Shown here piece by piece: positions 25,102 to 33,354 of a DNA stretch of 64,000 nucleotides. Both the position numbers and the translations under genes were made by a program. This DNA comes from Frateuria_A sp049727805. GTDB taxonomy: Bacteria; Pseudomonadota; Gammaproteobacteria; Xanthomonadales; Rhodanobacteraceae. The notes beneath the pieces were generated by a model. It had not been told where the DNA came from. It ran no database searches and saw only the letters and a list, made by a program, of their open reading frames with translations. Each line of letters begins with the position of its first letter. The stretch's first letter is position 1. The stretch spans positions 22,616 to 86,615 of the forward strand of contig NZ_JBCNYA010000017.1 of assembly GCF_049727805.1 (NCBI RefSeq), written 5' to 3'.

Positions 25102-26010
25102 ATGTCCGGCCACGCAAATTCACTCAAGGCGATCTTCCTCGCGCTCGGCGCGAATTTCGCCATCTTCATCGCCAAGCTGGTCGCCGCGGTGGTCACGGGC
25201 TCGGGCGCGATGCTCGCCGAGGCGGTGCATTCGCTGGCCGACTGCGGCAACCAGGGCCTGTTGCTGCTGGGCATGCGCCAGGCGAAGAGGCCGCCCTCGG
25301 ACGAGTACCCGCTGGGCTGGGGCCGCGCGTTGTACTTCTGGTCGTTCCTGGTGGCGATCCTGCTGTTCAGCGTGGGCGGCATGTTTTCGGTCTACGAGGG
25401 CGTGCACAAGCTCAGCCATCCCGAACCGCTGAAGTGGCCGTGGCTGGCGCTGGGCGTGCTGGTGTTCGGCATCGTCGCCGAGGGCATCTCGATGCGCGGC
25501 TGCATGCAGGAGGTCAACAAGGCGCGCGGCGAGCAGAACCTGTGGACGTGGTTCCGCGAGACGCGCTCCAGCGAGCTGCTGGTGATCTTCGGCGAAGACC
25601 TGGCGGCGTTGATCGGCCTATGCCTGGCGGCGCTGGCGGTGGGCGCGACCATGCTCACCGGCAACCTGATGTTCGACGCCATGGGCACCATCGCGATCGG
25701 CGTGCTGCTGGTGGTGGTGGCCGTGGCGCTGGCGGTGGAGGTCAAGGCGCTGCTGATCGGACAGGGCGTGGAGCCGCGCCGCCGCGCCGAGCTGCAGGCG
25801 TTCCTTACAAACCGCCCGGAGGTGGCGCAGGTGCTCAACCTGATCACGCTGCAGATGGGCGCGGACGTGATGGTGTCGGTCAAGGCGAAGATGGAGCCGT
25901 GCGCCGGCGACCGCGCGCTGATCGAGGCGATCAATACGGTGGAGCGGGCGATGAAGGCGCAGTTTCCGGAGATCCGCTGGAGTTTCTTCGAGCCGGATGT
26001 GACGGATTAG
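25102..26010 (+). CDS. Cation diffusion facilitator transporter
   Basis: 302 residues, about six membrane helices. The metal site is suggested by AEAVHSLADCGNQ (HxxxD, helix 2) and FGEDLAALIGL (helix 5); the cytoplasmic C-terminal domain (about 205-300) has a ferredoxin-like metallochaperone pattern. CDF proteins export Zn2+, Co2+, Fe2+ or Mn2+ by proton antiport. The metal is unknown. It is followed by a composite hairpin repeat. Confidence 0.88.
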   Translation: MSGHANSLKAIFLALGANFAIFIAKLVAAVVTGSGAMLAEAVHSLADCGNQGLLLLGMRQAKRPPSDEYPLGWGRALYFWSFLVAILLFSVGGMFSVYEGVHKLSHPEPLKWPWLALGVLVFGIVAEGISMRGCMQEVNKARGEQNLWTWFRETRSSELLVIFGEDLAALIGLCLAALAVGATMLTGNLMFDAMGTIAIGVLLVVVAVALAVEVKALLIGQGVEPRRRAELQAFLTNRPEVAQVLNLITLQMGADVMVSVKAKMEPCAGDRALIEAINTVERAMKAQFPEIRWSFFEPDVTD

Positions 26011-26020
26011 CGGCGCTTTT

Positions 26021-26222
26021 GCCTCCTCTCCCCTCCGGGGAGAGGACTGAGGTGAGGGCATGAGCATGGCTCTTTGCCTTTGCTTCCTCTCCCCTACGGG
26101 GAGAGGATTGAGGTGAGGGGGCGGGGCTTGCGGGGAACAGCACCAGAGCCATGCTTCGATCTACGCCTGCCGCAAGAGCCGCCCCTTACCCCAGCCCTCT
26201 CCCCGGAGGGGAGAGGGAGCAA
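26021..26222. repeat. Composite hairpin repeat (family 1), two direct and one inverted copy
   Basis: CCTCTCCCCTCCGGGGAGAG hairpins occur at about 26024 and 26087 in direct orientation, each followed by GA(C/T)TGAGGTGAGGG, and a third in inverse orientation ends at about 26220. The copies are separated by a spacer with ATGGCTCTTTGC. The same arrangement occurs at 44935-45145, and one copy lies in each arm of the 52811-53689 palindrome. Located between the CDF and lpxO-like genes. Confidence 0.75.
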
Positions 26223-26282
26223 GCCTCGCTCCGAGCGAGGCGCGCCAGCGTAGAATGAAGCGCCCTACCCACGATCCAGCCC

Positions 26283-27227
26283 ATGATCCTCACCCCCCGC
26301 CTGATCGTCCTGCTGCTGTTCCTGCTGTTCGCGTTCTGCGTGCTGCTGGTGCACCTGCGCGGGCGGGCACGGCTGCGCTTCGATCGCCAGCTGGTCGACC
26401 ACTCGGCGATCTTCGCGCCGTACAACCTGCTGATGTACGCCTTCTCGGCGGTGCCGGCGCGGCCGATCCTGGACCGCCGCGGCTTCCCGCAACTGGACCT
26501 GTTGCAGGCCAACTGGCAGACCATCCGCGAGGAAGCCCTGCACCTGTTCGACGAGGGCTACATCCGCGCCGCGGAAAAGCACAACGACGCCAGCTTCAAC
26601 AGCTTCTTCAAGCAGGGCTGGAAGCGCTTCTACCTCAAGTGGTACGGCGAGCCGCTGGCCTCGGCCGAGGCGTTGTGCCCCAAGACCGTCGAGCTGCTCA
26701 AGGCGATCCCCAGCATCAAGGCCGCGATGTTCGCCACGCTGGCGCCGCACAGCAAGCTCAATCCGCACCGCGACCCGTTCGCGGGATCTTTGCGCTATCA
26801 CCTTGGCCTGATCACGCCCAATTCGCGCGACTGCCGCATCTTCGTCGATGGCGAGGAGCACGCCTGGGGCGACGGCAAGGACGTGGTGTTCGACGAGACC
26901 TACGTGCACTGGGTGGAGAACAAGACCGACCAGACCCGCGTGATCCTGTTCGCCGACATCGAGCGACCGCTGCGCACGCGCTGGATGGGCGCGATCAACC
27001 ATCGCGTTGGCGCGTTCATGGGCAAGATCACCGCCTCGCCCAATTCCGACGCCGGCAGCGAGAAGGTCGGCTTCGTCAACCGCATGTTCGCGCTCAACCA
27101 GCGCAGCCGCGAGCGCAGCAAGGCGTTCAAGCGGCGCCACCCGAAACTGTTCCGTGGCCTGAAGTACGCCGGCATCGTGCTGCTGATCTGGCTGGTGTTC
27201 CTGGCGCCCTGGCCGCTGGTGCGCTAG
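26283..27227 (+). CDS. lpxO: LpxO-like aspartyl/asparaginyl beta-hydroxylase family protein
   Basis: 314 residues. An N-terminal membrane anchor (about 5-25) and a C-terminal hydrophobic segment (about 295-310) flank a soluble 2-oxoglutarate/Fe(II) dioxygenase: LAPHSKLNPHRDPFAGSLRYHLGLITP, DGEEHAWGDGKDVVFDETYVHWVENKTDQTRVIL. LpxO 2-hydroxylates the secondary acyl chain of lipid A in the inner membrane. The putative iron ligands are the His-x-Asp of PHRDP and His of VHWVEN. The lipid A role is inferred from family. Confidence 0.8.
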   Translation: MILTPRLIVLLLFLLFAFCVLLVHLRGRARLRFDRQLVDHSAIFAPYNLLMYAFSAVPARPILDRRGFPQLDLLQANWQTIREEALHLFDEGYIRAAEKHNDASFNSFFKQGWKRFYLKWYGEPLASAEALCPKTVELLKAIPSIKAAMFATLAPHSKLNPHRDPFAGSLRYHLGLITPNSRDCRIFVDGEEHAWGDGKDVVFDETYVHWVENKTDQTRVILFADIERPLRTRWMGAINHRVGAFMGKITASPNSDAGSEKVGFVNRMFALNQRSRERSKAFKRRHPKLFRGLKYAGIVLLIWLVFLAPWPLVR

Positions 27228-27240
27228 GAGCCTGGGCCGG

Positions 27241-27267
27241 TCACGTTTCGCGCCGGTCGCGCGTCCT
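27241..27267 (+). promoter_or_regulatory. ECF41-type promoter of the sigma factor gene
   Basis: GTCACG (27241-27246), 16 bp, CGTCC (27263-27267), 25 bp before the sigma factor ATG. The known ECF41 motif is TGTCACA-N16-CGTC. The same pattern occurs before both downstream CMD genes, implying autoregulation. Confidence 0.65.
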
Positions 27268-27291
27268 GGCCGTATCCCACCGGAGAAGCCC

Positions 27292-28191
27292 ATGGATAGC
27301 CAGACCGCCCTGTTCCAGCAACACCGCCCGCGCCTGTTCGGGCTGGCCTACCGCATGCTCGGCACGCCGGCCGACGCCGAGGACGTGCTGCACGACGCCT
27401 GGCTGCGCTGGCACGCGCAGGACACCACCGTGCTGGACGACCCCGAAGCCTGGCTGGTCACCGTGACTACGCGCCTGGCGCTGGACCGCCTGCGCCGCGC
27501 CAAGTCCGAGCGCGAGCACTACACCGGTCCCTGGCTGCCCGAGCCGCTGGTGCCCGAGGCCGAGCATCCCGAGGCCGAGGCCGAGCGCGGCGAGACGATC
27601 ACCCTGTCCTTTCTGCTGCTGCTCGAACGGCTGAGCCCGGACGAACGCGCCGCCTTCCTGCTCAACGAGGTGTTCGACTACAGCCATGCCGAGGCCGCCG
27701 CGATCCTCGGCATCGGCGAGGACGCCTGCCGCCAGCGCGTGCACCGCGCCAGGACCCGCCTGCGCGAAGGGCGGCCGCGCTTCAGCGTGGATGCACAGGC
27801 GCAGCGGCGCATGCTCGAGCGCTTCGTCGCCGCTATGGCGCAGCCGAGTCTGGACGCGTTGCGCGCGCTGTTCGCCGAGGACGCGATCCAGATCAGCGAC
27901 GGCGGCGGCGTGGTCCGCGCGGTGCTGCGTCCGCTGCACGGCGCGGAGCGGCTGGCCCGCCTGTACATGCAGATCGCCACCAATGCGCGCCTCTACCTGC
28001 CGCACTACGAGCTGACCACCCTCAACGGCGCGCCGGCGCTGCTGATGTGGGCGGGCGGCACCCTGAGCTCGGTGATCTGGGTCGAGTGCGAAGGTGAGCG
28101 CATCACCGCCATCCACGGGCTGCGGCATCCCGGCAAGCTGGCGCGGCTGCTGGCCGTCACGAAACCGGAGCACGCGGCGTCCTTGCACTGA
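27292..28191 (+). CDS. ECF41-type RNA polymerase sigma factor with C-terminal SnoaL-like domain
   Basis: 299 residues. Sigma-2 (about 5-70) and sigma-4 (about 105-160) are followed by the long C-terminal extension typical of ECF41, with WLPEPL (81-86), DGGGVV (203-208; consensus DGGGK) and NGAPALLM motifs. In ECF41 factors this extension modulates the sigma factor in cis, replacing a separate anti-sigma. ECF41 genes are usually next to a carboxymuconolactone-decarboxylase-like gene; here there are two. Its own upstream GTCACG-N16-CGTCC suggests autoregulation. The signal is unknown. Confidence 0.92.
   Translation: MDSQTALFQQHRPRLFGLAYRMLGTPADAEDVLHDAWLRWHAQDTTVLDDPEAWLVTVTTRLALDRLRRAKSEREHYTGPWLPEPLVPEAEHPEAEAERGETITLSFLLLLERLSPDERAAFLLNEVFDYSHAEAAAILGIGEDACRQRVHRARTRLREGRPRFSVDAQAQRRMLERFVAAMAQPSLDALRALFAEDAIQISDGGGVVRAVLRPLHGAERLARLYMQIATNARLYLPHYELTTLNGAPALLMWAGGTLSSVIWVECEGERITAIHGLRHPGKLARLLAVTKPEHAASLH
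28156..28182 (+). promoter_or_regulatory. ECF41-type promoter of the first CMD gene
   Basis: GTCACG (28156-28161), 16 bp, CGTCC (28178-28182), inside the 3' end of the sigma factor gene and 50 bp before the CMD ATG. Spacer and boxes equal those at 27241 and 28714. Confidence 0.65.
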
Positions 28192-28231
28192 ACGGCCCAT
28201 TCCGAGCCGTGCATGCCAAGGAGCGTCCCCG

Positions 28232-28693
28232 ATGTCCCGCTTCCCCCTCGAACCCCATTACCCGGCGATGATGCCGCTGGTCACCGTCGCCAGGAACATC
28301 CGCACTGCCGGCCGCCTCGAACCGGTGCTGGTCGACCTGGTGCTGATGCGCGCCTCGCAGATCAACGGTTGCGCCTATTGCCTGGACATGCACGGCAAGG
28401 ACGCCCGCGCCGCCGGCGAAACCGAGCAGCGCCTGTACGTGCTGCCGGCCTGGCGCGAGACCAACCTGTTCAGCGAGCGCGAGCGCATCGCCCTGGCCTG
28501 GACCGAGGAACTCACCGAGCTGGCCTCGCCCCAGGCGGTGCCGGATGCCCTCTACGAGCAGGCCCGCCAGCACTTCGACGATGCTGCGCTGGTCGACCTG
28601 ATCCTGCTGATCGGCGTGATCAACAGCTTCAACCGGCTCAACATCGCCGTGCGCACCATCGGCGGCAGCTACACGGTCGGCGAGCACGGCTGA
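28232..28693 (+). CDS. AhpD/carboxymuconolactone decarboxylase-like protein, copy 1
   Basis: 153 residues, all-helical AhpD fold. The redox motif is CAYCLDMH (Cys-x-x-Cys-x3-His) in QINGCAYCLDMHGKDARAAGE, as in thiol-peroxidase AhpD. ECF41-linked members have no proven substrate. It has about two-thirds residue identity by eye to the next gene (28805) and shares promoter sequence, so the two form a tandem duplication. Confidence 0.88.
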   Translation: MSRFPLEPHYPAMMPLVTVARNIRTAGRLEPVLVDLVLMRASQINGCAYCLDMHGKDARAAGETEQRLYVLPAWRETNLFSERERIALAWTEELTELASPQAVPDALYEQARQHFDDAALVDLILLIGVINSFNRLNIAVRTIGGSYTVGEHG

Positions 28694-28713
28694 GGGTTCA
28701 CCGGCCGGCGGCA

Positions 28714-28740
28714 GTCACGAAAAACGTGGCTGCCGCGTCC
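28714..28740 (+). promoter_or_regulatory. ECF41-type promoter of the second CMD gene
   Basis: GTCACG (28714-28719), 16 bp, CGTCC (28736-28740), 64 bp before the second CMD start codon. The CGTCCTTGCA following it is identical to that at 28178, showing that the promoter was duplicated with the gene. Confidence 0.65.
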
Positions 28741-28804
28741 TTGCATCGAATGGCCCGCATCCGGGCCGCCTTCCCAACGCCGTCTTACCCACCAGGAGTT
28801 CCAC

Positions 28805-29263
28805 ATGTCCCGTTTCGCCATCCAACGCCACTACAAGTCAATGATGCCGCTGGTCGAGCTCGGCAAGCAGATCCACGCCGCCGGCCGGCTGGAGCCGGCA
28901 CTGATCGAACTGGTGCTGATGCGCTGCTCGCAGATCAACGGCTGCGCCTATTGCCTGGACATGCACAGCAAGGACGCCCGCGCCGGCGGCGAAACCGAGC
29001 AGCGCCTGTACGTGCTGCCCGCATGGCGCGAGACCACCCTGTTCAGCGAGCGCGAACGCATCGCCCTGGCCTGGGCCGAGGAGTTGACCGAACTCAACTC
29101 GCACGAAGCAGTGTCCGACGCGCTCTACGAGCAGGCCCGGCAGCACTTCGATGAAGAGGGGCTGGTCGACCTCACCCTGCTGGTCGCCACCATCAACGGC
29201 TGGAACCGGATCAACATCGCCGCGCGCACGATCGGTGGCAGCTACAAGCCCGGCGCCCATTGA
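28805..29263 (+). CDS. AhpD/carboxymuconolactone decarboxylase-like protein, copy 2
   Basis: 152 residues with the same CAYCLDMH redox motif and closely similar to copy 1 (28232). Differences cluster in the N-terminal 30 residues and near the C-terminus, suggesting divergence of substrate or partner. GGAG lies upstream of the ATG. Likely in the ECF41 regulon. Confidence 0.88.
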   Translation: MSRFAIQRHYKSMMPLVELGKQIHAAGRLEPALIELVLMRCSQINGCAYCLDMHSKDARAGGETEQRLYVLPAWRETTLFSERERIALAWAEELTELNSHEAVSDALYEQARQHFDEEGLVDLTLLVATINGWNRINIAARTIGGSYKPGAH

Positions 29264-29397
29264 TCGCCGCCGCGACGTAGAGTCGAGGGATCGAGGCGCG
29301 CCGTCCCTGACCCGGGCCGTTTGGCCGACGCGTTCCTGATGGCAAGCCCGATCCCGATTCCGTCCCCTTCGAAACCGTCCAGCCTGGAGAACGCGCC

Positions 29398-29763
29398 GTG
29401 CGCTACGAGCCGATAAACCTGGAGCAAAAGTTCGGTCTGTTCGACGAGCACTGGGCGCCCAAGGTGATCGCCGAGATGAACGACTACCAGTTCAAGATCG
29501 TGAAGATCCAGGGCGATTTCATCTGGCACGACCACCGCGATACCGACGAGACCTTCATCGTTCTCGAAGGCAATCTGCGGATCGACTTCAGGGACGGCCA
29601 CGTGAACCTGGGCAAGGGCGAGATGTACGTCGTGCCGAAGGGCGTCGAGCACAAGCCGTATGCGGAACACGAGGTGAGGATGCTGCTGATCGAGCCGCGC
29701 GGCGTCCTGAACACCGGGGACGAGGGTGGCGAGCGAACGGCCCGCAACGATGTCTGGATATAG
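29398..29763 (+). CDS. Small cupin-domain protein
   Basis: 121 residues. IQGDFIWHDHRDTDETFIVLEGNLRIDF is cupin motif 1 with two metal-binding His, and LGKGEMYVVPKGVEHKPYA is motif 2. The start is GTG at 29398. It belongs to small uncharacterised metal-cupins. It is the third rightward gene after the ECF41 factor, but no ECF41 promoter was found before it. Confidence 0.8.
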   Translation: MRYEPINLEQKFGLFDEHWAPKVIAEMNDYQFKIVKIQGDFIWHDHRDTDETFIVLEGNLRIDFRDGHVNLGKGEMYVVPKGVEHKPYAEHEVRMLLIEPRGVLNTGDEGGERTARNDVWI

Positions 29764-29841
29764 ACGCGGCCGGGCCATGCCCGCGCCACACGGACGCCGT
29801 CAAATCCCCGCTCCGGAATGACCACCAACAGGACAACGACC

Positions 29842-30357
29842 ATGGACTTGCCGTCCACCGCAGCCACGACCGAAAACGCGCCGCGCACGGCAGCGCCGCC
29901 GGGCGTACCGACCTTTGCGCGGTTCGACGGCCCGCGCGATGAAGCGGTCGCGATCGTCCTGGAGCTCTGCCGCGAAGTGCTTCCGCGCCTGGACCCGGTC
30001 CACATCGAGGCACGCGCCGGCATGGTGCACGGGCTGTCGCTCTGGACGGCGCGCGACCGCGGCAACGTCGTCGGCTTCAAGCTCGGCCACACCGGCATGC
30101 CGGGCAGCTTTTTCAGCTGGCTGGGCGGCGTGAGGACCGAATTCCGGCGATGCGGGATCGCCACCGCACTCATGCAGCTTCAACACCGCGACCTGCGCAC
30201 GGACGGCTTCCGTTTCGTCGAGACGCGCACGAGGACGGACAACCCGTCGATGATCATGCTCAATCTGAAGCACGGTTTCCGCATCGTCGGTTGCGAGCTC
30301 GATTCCCTTCAGCGCCACGTGGTCCTGCAGCGCAAGCCGCTGGACGCGGACGCGTAA
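29842..30357 (+). CDS. GNAT-family N-acetyltransferase
   Basis: 171 residues. The acetyl-CoA loop pattern is seen in WLGGVRTEFRRCGIATALMQLQHRDLR, with a following strand TRTRTDNPSMIMLNLKHGFRIVG. The substrate is unknown. ATG 29842 is chosen for AGGA eight nt upstream; an ATG eight codons earlier is possible. It lies 78 bp after the cupin. Confidence 0.8.
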   Translation: MDLPSTAATTENAPRTAAPPGVPTFARFDGPRDEAVAIVLELCREVLPRLDPVHIEARAGMVHGLSLWTARDRGNVVGFKLGHTGMPGSFFSWLGGVRTEFRRCGIATALMQLQHRDLRTDGFRFVETRTRTDNPSMIMLNLKHGFRIVGCELDSLQRHVVLQRKPLDADA

Positions 30358-30367
30358 GGCAGCCATC

Positions 30368-30799
30368 GTGACCGCGCCGGGCGCCCAGGTGCTTGTCGCT
30401 GCCGCATGCTTCGACGCCGCGGCCGCGGCAGCGCATCTGGCCTGCATCGCCATCGGCGCGCCCGCATACCGTTTCATGGGCGCGGGCGAGAAGGTCGCCC
30501 GCGCCGTCGAGGCCGGCAAGCCCGAGCCTGCGCTCGCCACCTGGGCCATCGCCGGCATCCTGGCGACCGGGTCCGCCTATGCGCTGTCCGGCGCCGGCGT
30601 CGTGGCCCGCCTGCCGTTGACCCGTGCCGTGCTCTTGCTCGTCTGTACCGCCTATCTGGGACGTGCGCTTGCCTTTCCATGGCTGCGGCGCTTTTTCCCG
30701 GGCAACTCGGGGCTGTTCTGGATGGTGTCCTCCGGCCTGTGCCTGCTTGTCGGACTCGCGCATCTCTACGGGCTCGCGTCTCGCTGGAGCCTGTTGTGA
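30368..30799 (+). CDS. Small integral membrane protein of unknown function
   Basis: 143 residues, about four hydrophobic helices (about 6-27, 55-78, 82-102, 115-137) in a DUF-like arrangement, start GTG at 30368. No catalytic motif is seen. Its stop overlaps the epimerase start (GTGA), so the two are likely co-translated. Possibly an accessory membrane protein of the ECF41-linked cluster. Confidence 0.65.
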   Translation: MTAPGAQVLVAAACFDAAAAAAHLACIAIGAPAYRFMGAGEKVARAVEAGKPEPALATWAIAGILATGSAYALSGAGVVARLPLTRAVLLLVCTAYLGRALAFPWLRRFFPGNSGLFWMVSSGLCLLVGLAHLYGLASRWSLL

Positions 30800-31737
30800 G
30801 GGTGTTCGTCGCGGGCGGTAGCGGGGCCATCGGCAAGAGCCTGGTGCCACTCCTGCTGGCAGCCGGGCACGAAGTCGTCGTGCTGGGCCGGTCGGCGCAC
30901 AAGGCCGAACAGCTACGGGCGCTGGGGGCGCACGTGGCCGTTGCCGACGCCTTCGACAAGGCGCAATTGACGGTGGCCATCATGGACGCGAAGCCGCAGG
31001 TGGTCATCCACCAGCTCACGGCCATCCCCGCGGCCATCGACCTCAGGAGGTTCGACGAGGATTTCGCCCGGACCAACCGCCTGCGTACCGAGGTCACGGA
31101 CGTGATGCTCGCCGCGGCACGCAAGGCGGGCGCACGCCGCTTCATCGCCCAGAGCTTCTGCGGGTGGCCGTTCGCCCGGGAGGGTGGGCCGATCAAGACC
31201 GAAGACGCGCCGCTCGATCCGCATCCGCCCGCGCATTTCGGCAAGACCCTGGCGGCGCTCCGGTATCTCGAGGACGCGGTGCACAGGGCGGAGGGTATCG
31301 AGGCGATCGCCCTGCGCTACGGGTTCTTGTACGGGCCCGGTACCGATATCTCGACGGGCGGCAGGACGGTCGAGCTCGTGCGGCGGCGGCGGATCCCGCT
31401 CGTCGGCGACGGCGGCGGCATCTGGTCCTTCATACACGTCGGCGATGCGGCACGCGCGACGGTGGCGGCAGTCACGCGCGGAGACCCGGGCCTGTACAAC
31501 ATCGTCGACGACGAGCCCGCGCCCGTTTCGAGCTGGCTGCCGGCGCTGGCCGAAGCCGTGGGCGCGAAGCGGCCCCACCACGTGCCGGCCTGGCTCGCCA
31601 GGTTGTTCATCGGCGAGGGCGGCGTGTCCATGATGACCGCGATCCGCGGCGGCTCGAATGCCAAGGCCCGGCGCGAGCTGGCGTGGCGGCCGGCTTGGCC
31701 CACCTGGCGGCGCGGCTTTGTCGAAGGGCTCGGTTGA
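30796..31737 (+). CDS. NAD-dependent epimerase/dehydratase-family protein (extended SDR)
   Basis: 313 residues. The Rossmann loop is VFVAGGSGAIGKSLV, followed by DAFDKAQLTVAIMDAKPQVVIHQLTA and a YG/F variant of the active-site region (CGWPFAREG; the canonical YxxxK is not clear). Later RYGFLYGPGTDIS and SFIHVGDAARATVAA are typical of nucleotide-sugar or NmrA-like epimerases. Start is GTG overlapping the previous stop by 4 bases. Such SDR genes commonly accompany ECF41 factors. Substrate unknown. Confidence 0.8.
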   Translation: MRVFVAGGSGAIGKSLVPLLLAAGHEVVVLGRSAHKAEQLRALGAHVAVADAFDKAQLTVAIMDAKPQVVIHQLTAIPAAIDLRRFDEDFARTNRLRTEVTDVMLAAARKAGARRFIAQSFCGWPFAREGGPIKTEDAPLDPHPPAHFGKTLAALRYLEDAVHRAEGIEAIALRYGFLYGPGTDISTGGRTVELVRRRRIPLVGDGGGIWSFIHVGDAARATVAAVTRGDPGLYNIVDDEPAPVSSWLPALAEAVGAKRPHHVPAWLARLFIGEGGVSMMTAIRGGSNAKARRELAWRPAWPTWRRGFVEGLG

Positions 31738-31908
31738 GCTCCGGAGAGCTGCCGGCAGGCCCGGCCGCACCGGCCGGAAACACGAAAAGCGGCGTCCGAA
31801 CCGGCCGGATCGGACGCTCGCACGCCCTGCGGCGGTACGGAACGGCCGGCCCGGACGCCGACGGTGCCCCCGCCGCCCATGCTGGCCTTCCTTTTCGCGG
31901 AGACCGCC

Positions 31909-33354
31909 ATGATCGTTCGCTCATTGAAGTTCGCCCTCGCCGCCGTACTGCTGCTGGCCGCCGGCGCTGCCGTCTGGATGGGCACCACTGGCAAGGACAT
32001 GCTGCGGGTGGCCACCGGTTCGGTCAGCCGCGGGCTGTGCGATGCCGTCTTTGTCGCCGGCTTGGACCCGGCCCGGCAGTTCCGCGAGGAGGAAGCGCCA
32101 TTGATGCGCGGCGTCGCCTGGGCGCTCGCCTACCGTGTGGACCGCGCCCGCCGCGAGGTGCACGCCAGCGTGCTGGGCGGCTTCGCCGCGCGCGCGGTGT
32201 TCCGGCCGGGACTGGGCTGCCTGCTGGTGCATGGCGATGGGCCCGTGCCCGAAGCGGCCGGCTTCGTGCCCTCGCCCATCGCCAGCCCGTTTCCGTCAGG
32301 CGTGGTGGGTTCGACCGATCCGGCCATCGAGCAAGCGCTCGACCGTGCCTTCGCCGAGCCGGACCCGGCCCATCCGCGGCTGACCAAGGCCGTGGTGGTG
32401 CTGCACCAGGGCAAGCTCGTCGCCGAACGCTACGCTCCCGGCTACGGGCCGGACACGCCGATCTGGGCGCACTCGCTGAGCAAGTCGGTGACCAACGCGC
32501 TGATCGGCATCCTGGTGCGCCAGGGCAAGCTGCGGCTGGACCAGCCGGCGCCGGTCGCCGCCTGGCGCGCACTGGGCGATCCGCACCATGCGGTCACGGT
32601 CGACCAGCTGCTGCGCATGGACAGCGGCCTGCCGTTCGACGAAACCAACGGCGTGCTGAGTGCGCTGACACGGATGCTCTTCCTGCAGCCGGACATGGCC
32701 GCCTATGCCGCGCACACGCCGCTGGAGCATCCGCCGGGCACGGCCTGGGGCTACAGCAACCTGGGCTACGTGCTGCTGGGACGGATGGTCACCGACGCGG
32801 CCGGCGGCGACGCCGTGTCGGCCGGGCGCTTCGCCCGACACGAACTGTTCGCGCCGCTGGGCATGGCGCACACGGTGATCCAGGCGGACGCGACCGGCAC
32901 GCTGATCGGTTCGGGCAGCGTCTACGGCACGGCGCGCGACTTCGCCCGTTTCGGCCAGCTCTATCTTGATGACGGTGTGGTCGACGGCAAGCGCATCCTG
33001 CCCGAAGGCTGGGTGGCGTACAGCCGCTCGCGGACGCTGGACACCGGCTACGGCGCCGGCTTCTGGCTCAACGTCAAGAACGACACGATGGTGCCGGTCT
33101 GGGACGCCCCGTGGGGCATGCCCCAACTGCCCAGGGACATGTACTACGCACGCGGCGCGTTCGGCCAGTACGTGGTGATCGTGCCGTCGGAGCAACTGGT
33201 GGTGGTGCGCATGGGCATTTCGCTCTGGTACGGCGACGACACCGGCGACCTGGTCGCCGCGGTCATCGCCGCCCTGCATGCCCGGCAGCCGCCTGCGGCG
33301 GCGGCAGCATCGACCCGCGGTAGCCGCTCGGCGTCTGTCCCACCTGCCGCTTGA
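31909..33354 (+). CDS. Membrane-anchored serine hydrolase, beta-lactamase class C fold
   Basis: 481 residues. A signal/anchor (about 7-24) precedes a beta-lactamase/D-aminopeptidase-like domain with S189-L-S-K192 (SxxK), YSN in GYSNLGYVLLG, and a C-terminal RGAFGQYVVIV in place of the HxG box. Such proteins act as esterases or peptidases on periplasmic substrates. GGAG lies before the ATG 31909. The last ~30 residues (Ala/Pro/Ser-rich) are encoded in a 92-bp overlap with the convergent AraC gene. No resistance role is implied. Confidence 0.85.
   Translation: MIVRSLKFALAAVLLLAAGAAVWMGTTGKDMLRVATGSVSRGLCDAVFVAGLDPARQFREEEAPLMRGVAWALAYRVDRARREVHASVLGGFAARAVFRPGLGCLLVHGDGPVPEAAGFVPSPIASPFPSGVVGSTDPAIEQALDRAFAEPDPAHPRLTKAVVVLHQGKLVAERYAPGYGPDTPIWAHSLSKSVTNALIGILVRQGKLRLDQPAPVAAWRALGDPHHAVTVDQLLRMDSGLPFDETNGVLSALTRMLFLQPDMAAYAAHTPLEHPPGTAWGYSNLGYVLLGRMVTDAAGGDAVSAGRFARHELFAPLGMAHTVIQADATGTLIGSGSVYGTARDFARFGQLYLDDGVVDGKRILPEGWVAYSRSRTLDTGYGAGFWLNVKNDTMVPVWDAPWGMPQLPRDMYYARGAFGQYVVIVPSEQLVVVRMGISLWYGDDTGDLVAAVIAALHARQPPAAAAASTRGSRSASVPPAA

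Noticed and set aside
31909..33354. Antibiotic resistance beta-lactamase
   Set aside because: The HxG box is replaced and the length and anchor resemble periplasmic esterase/peptidase relatives.
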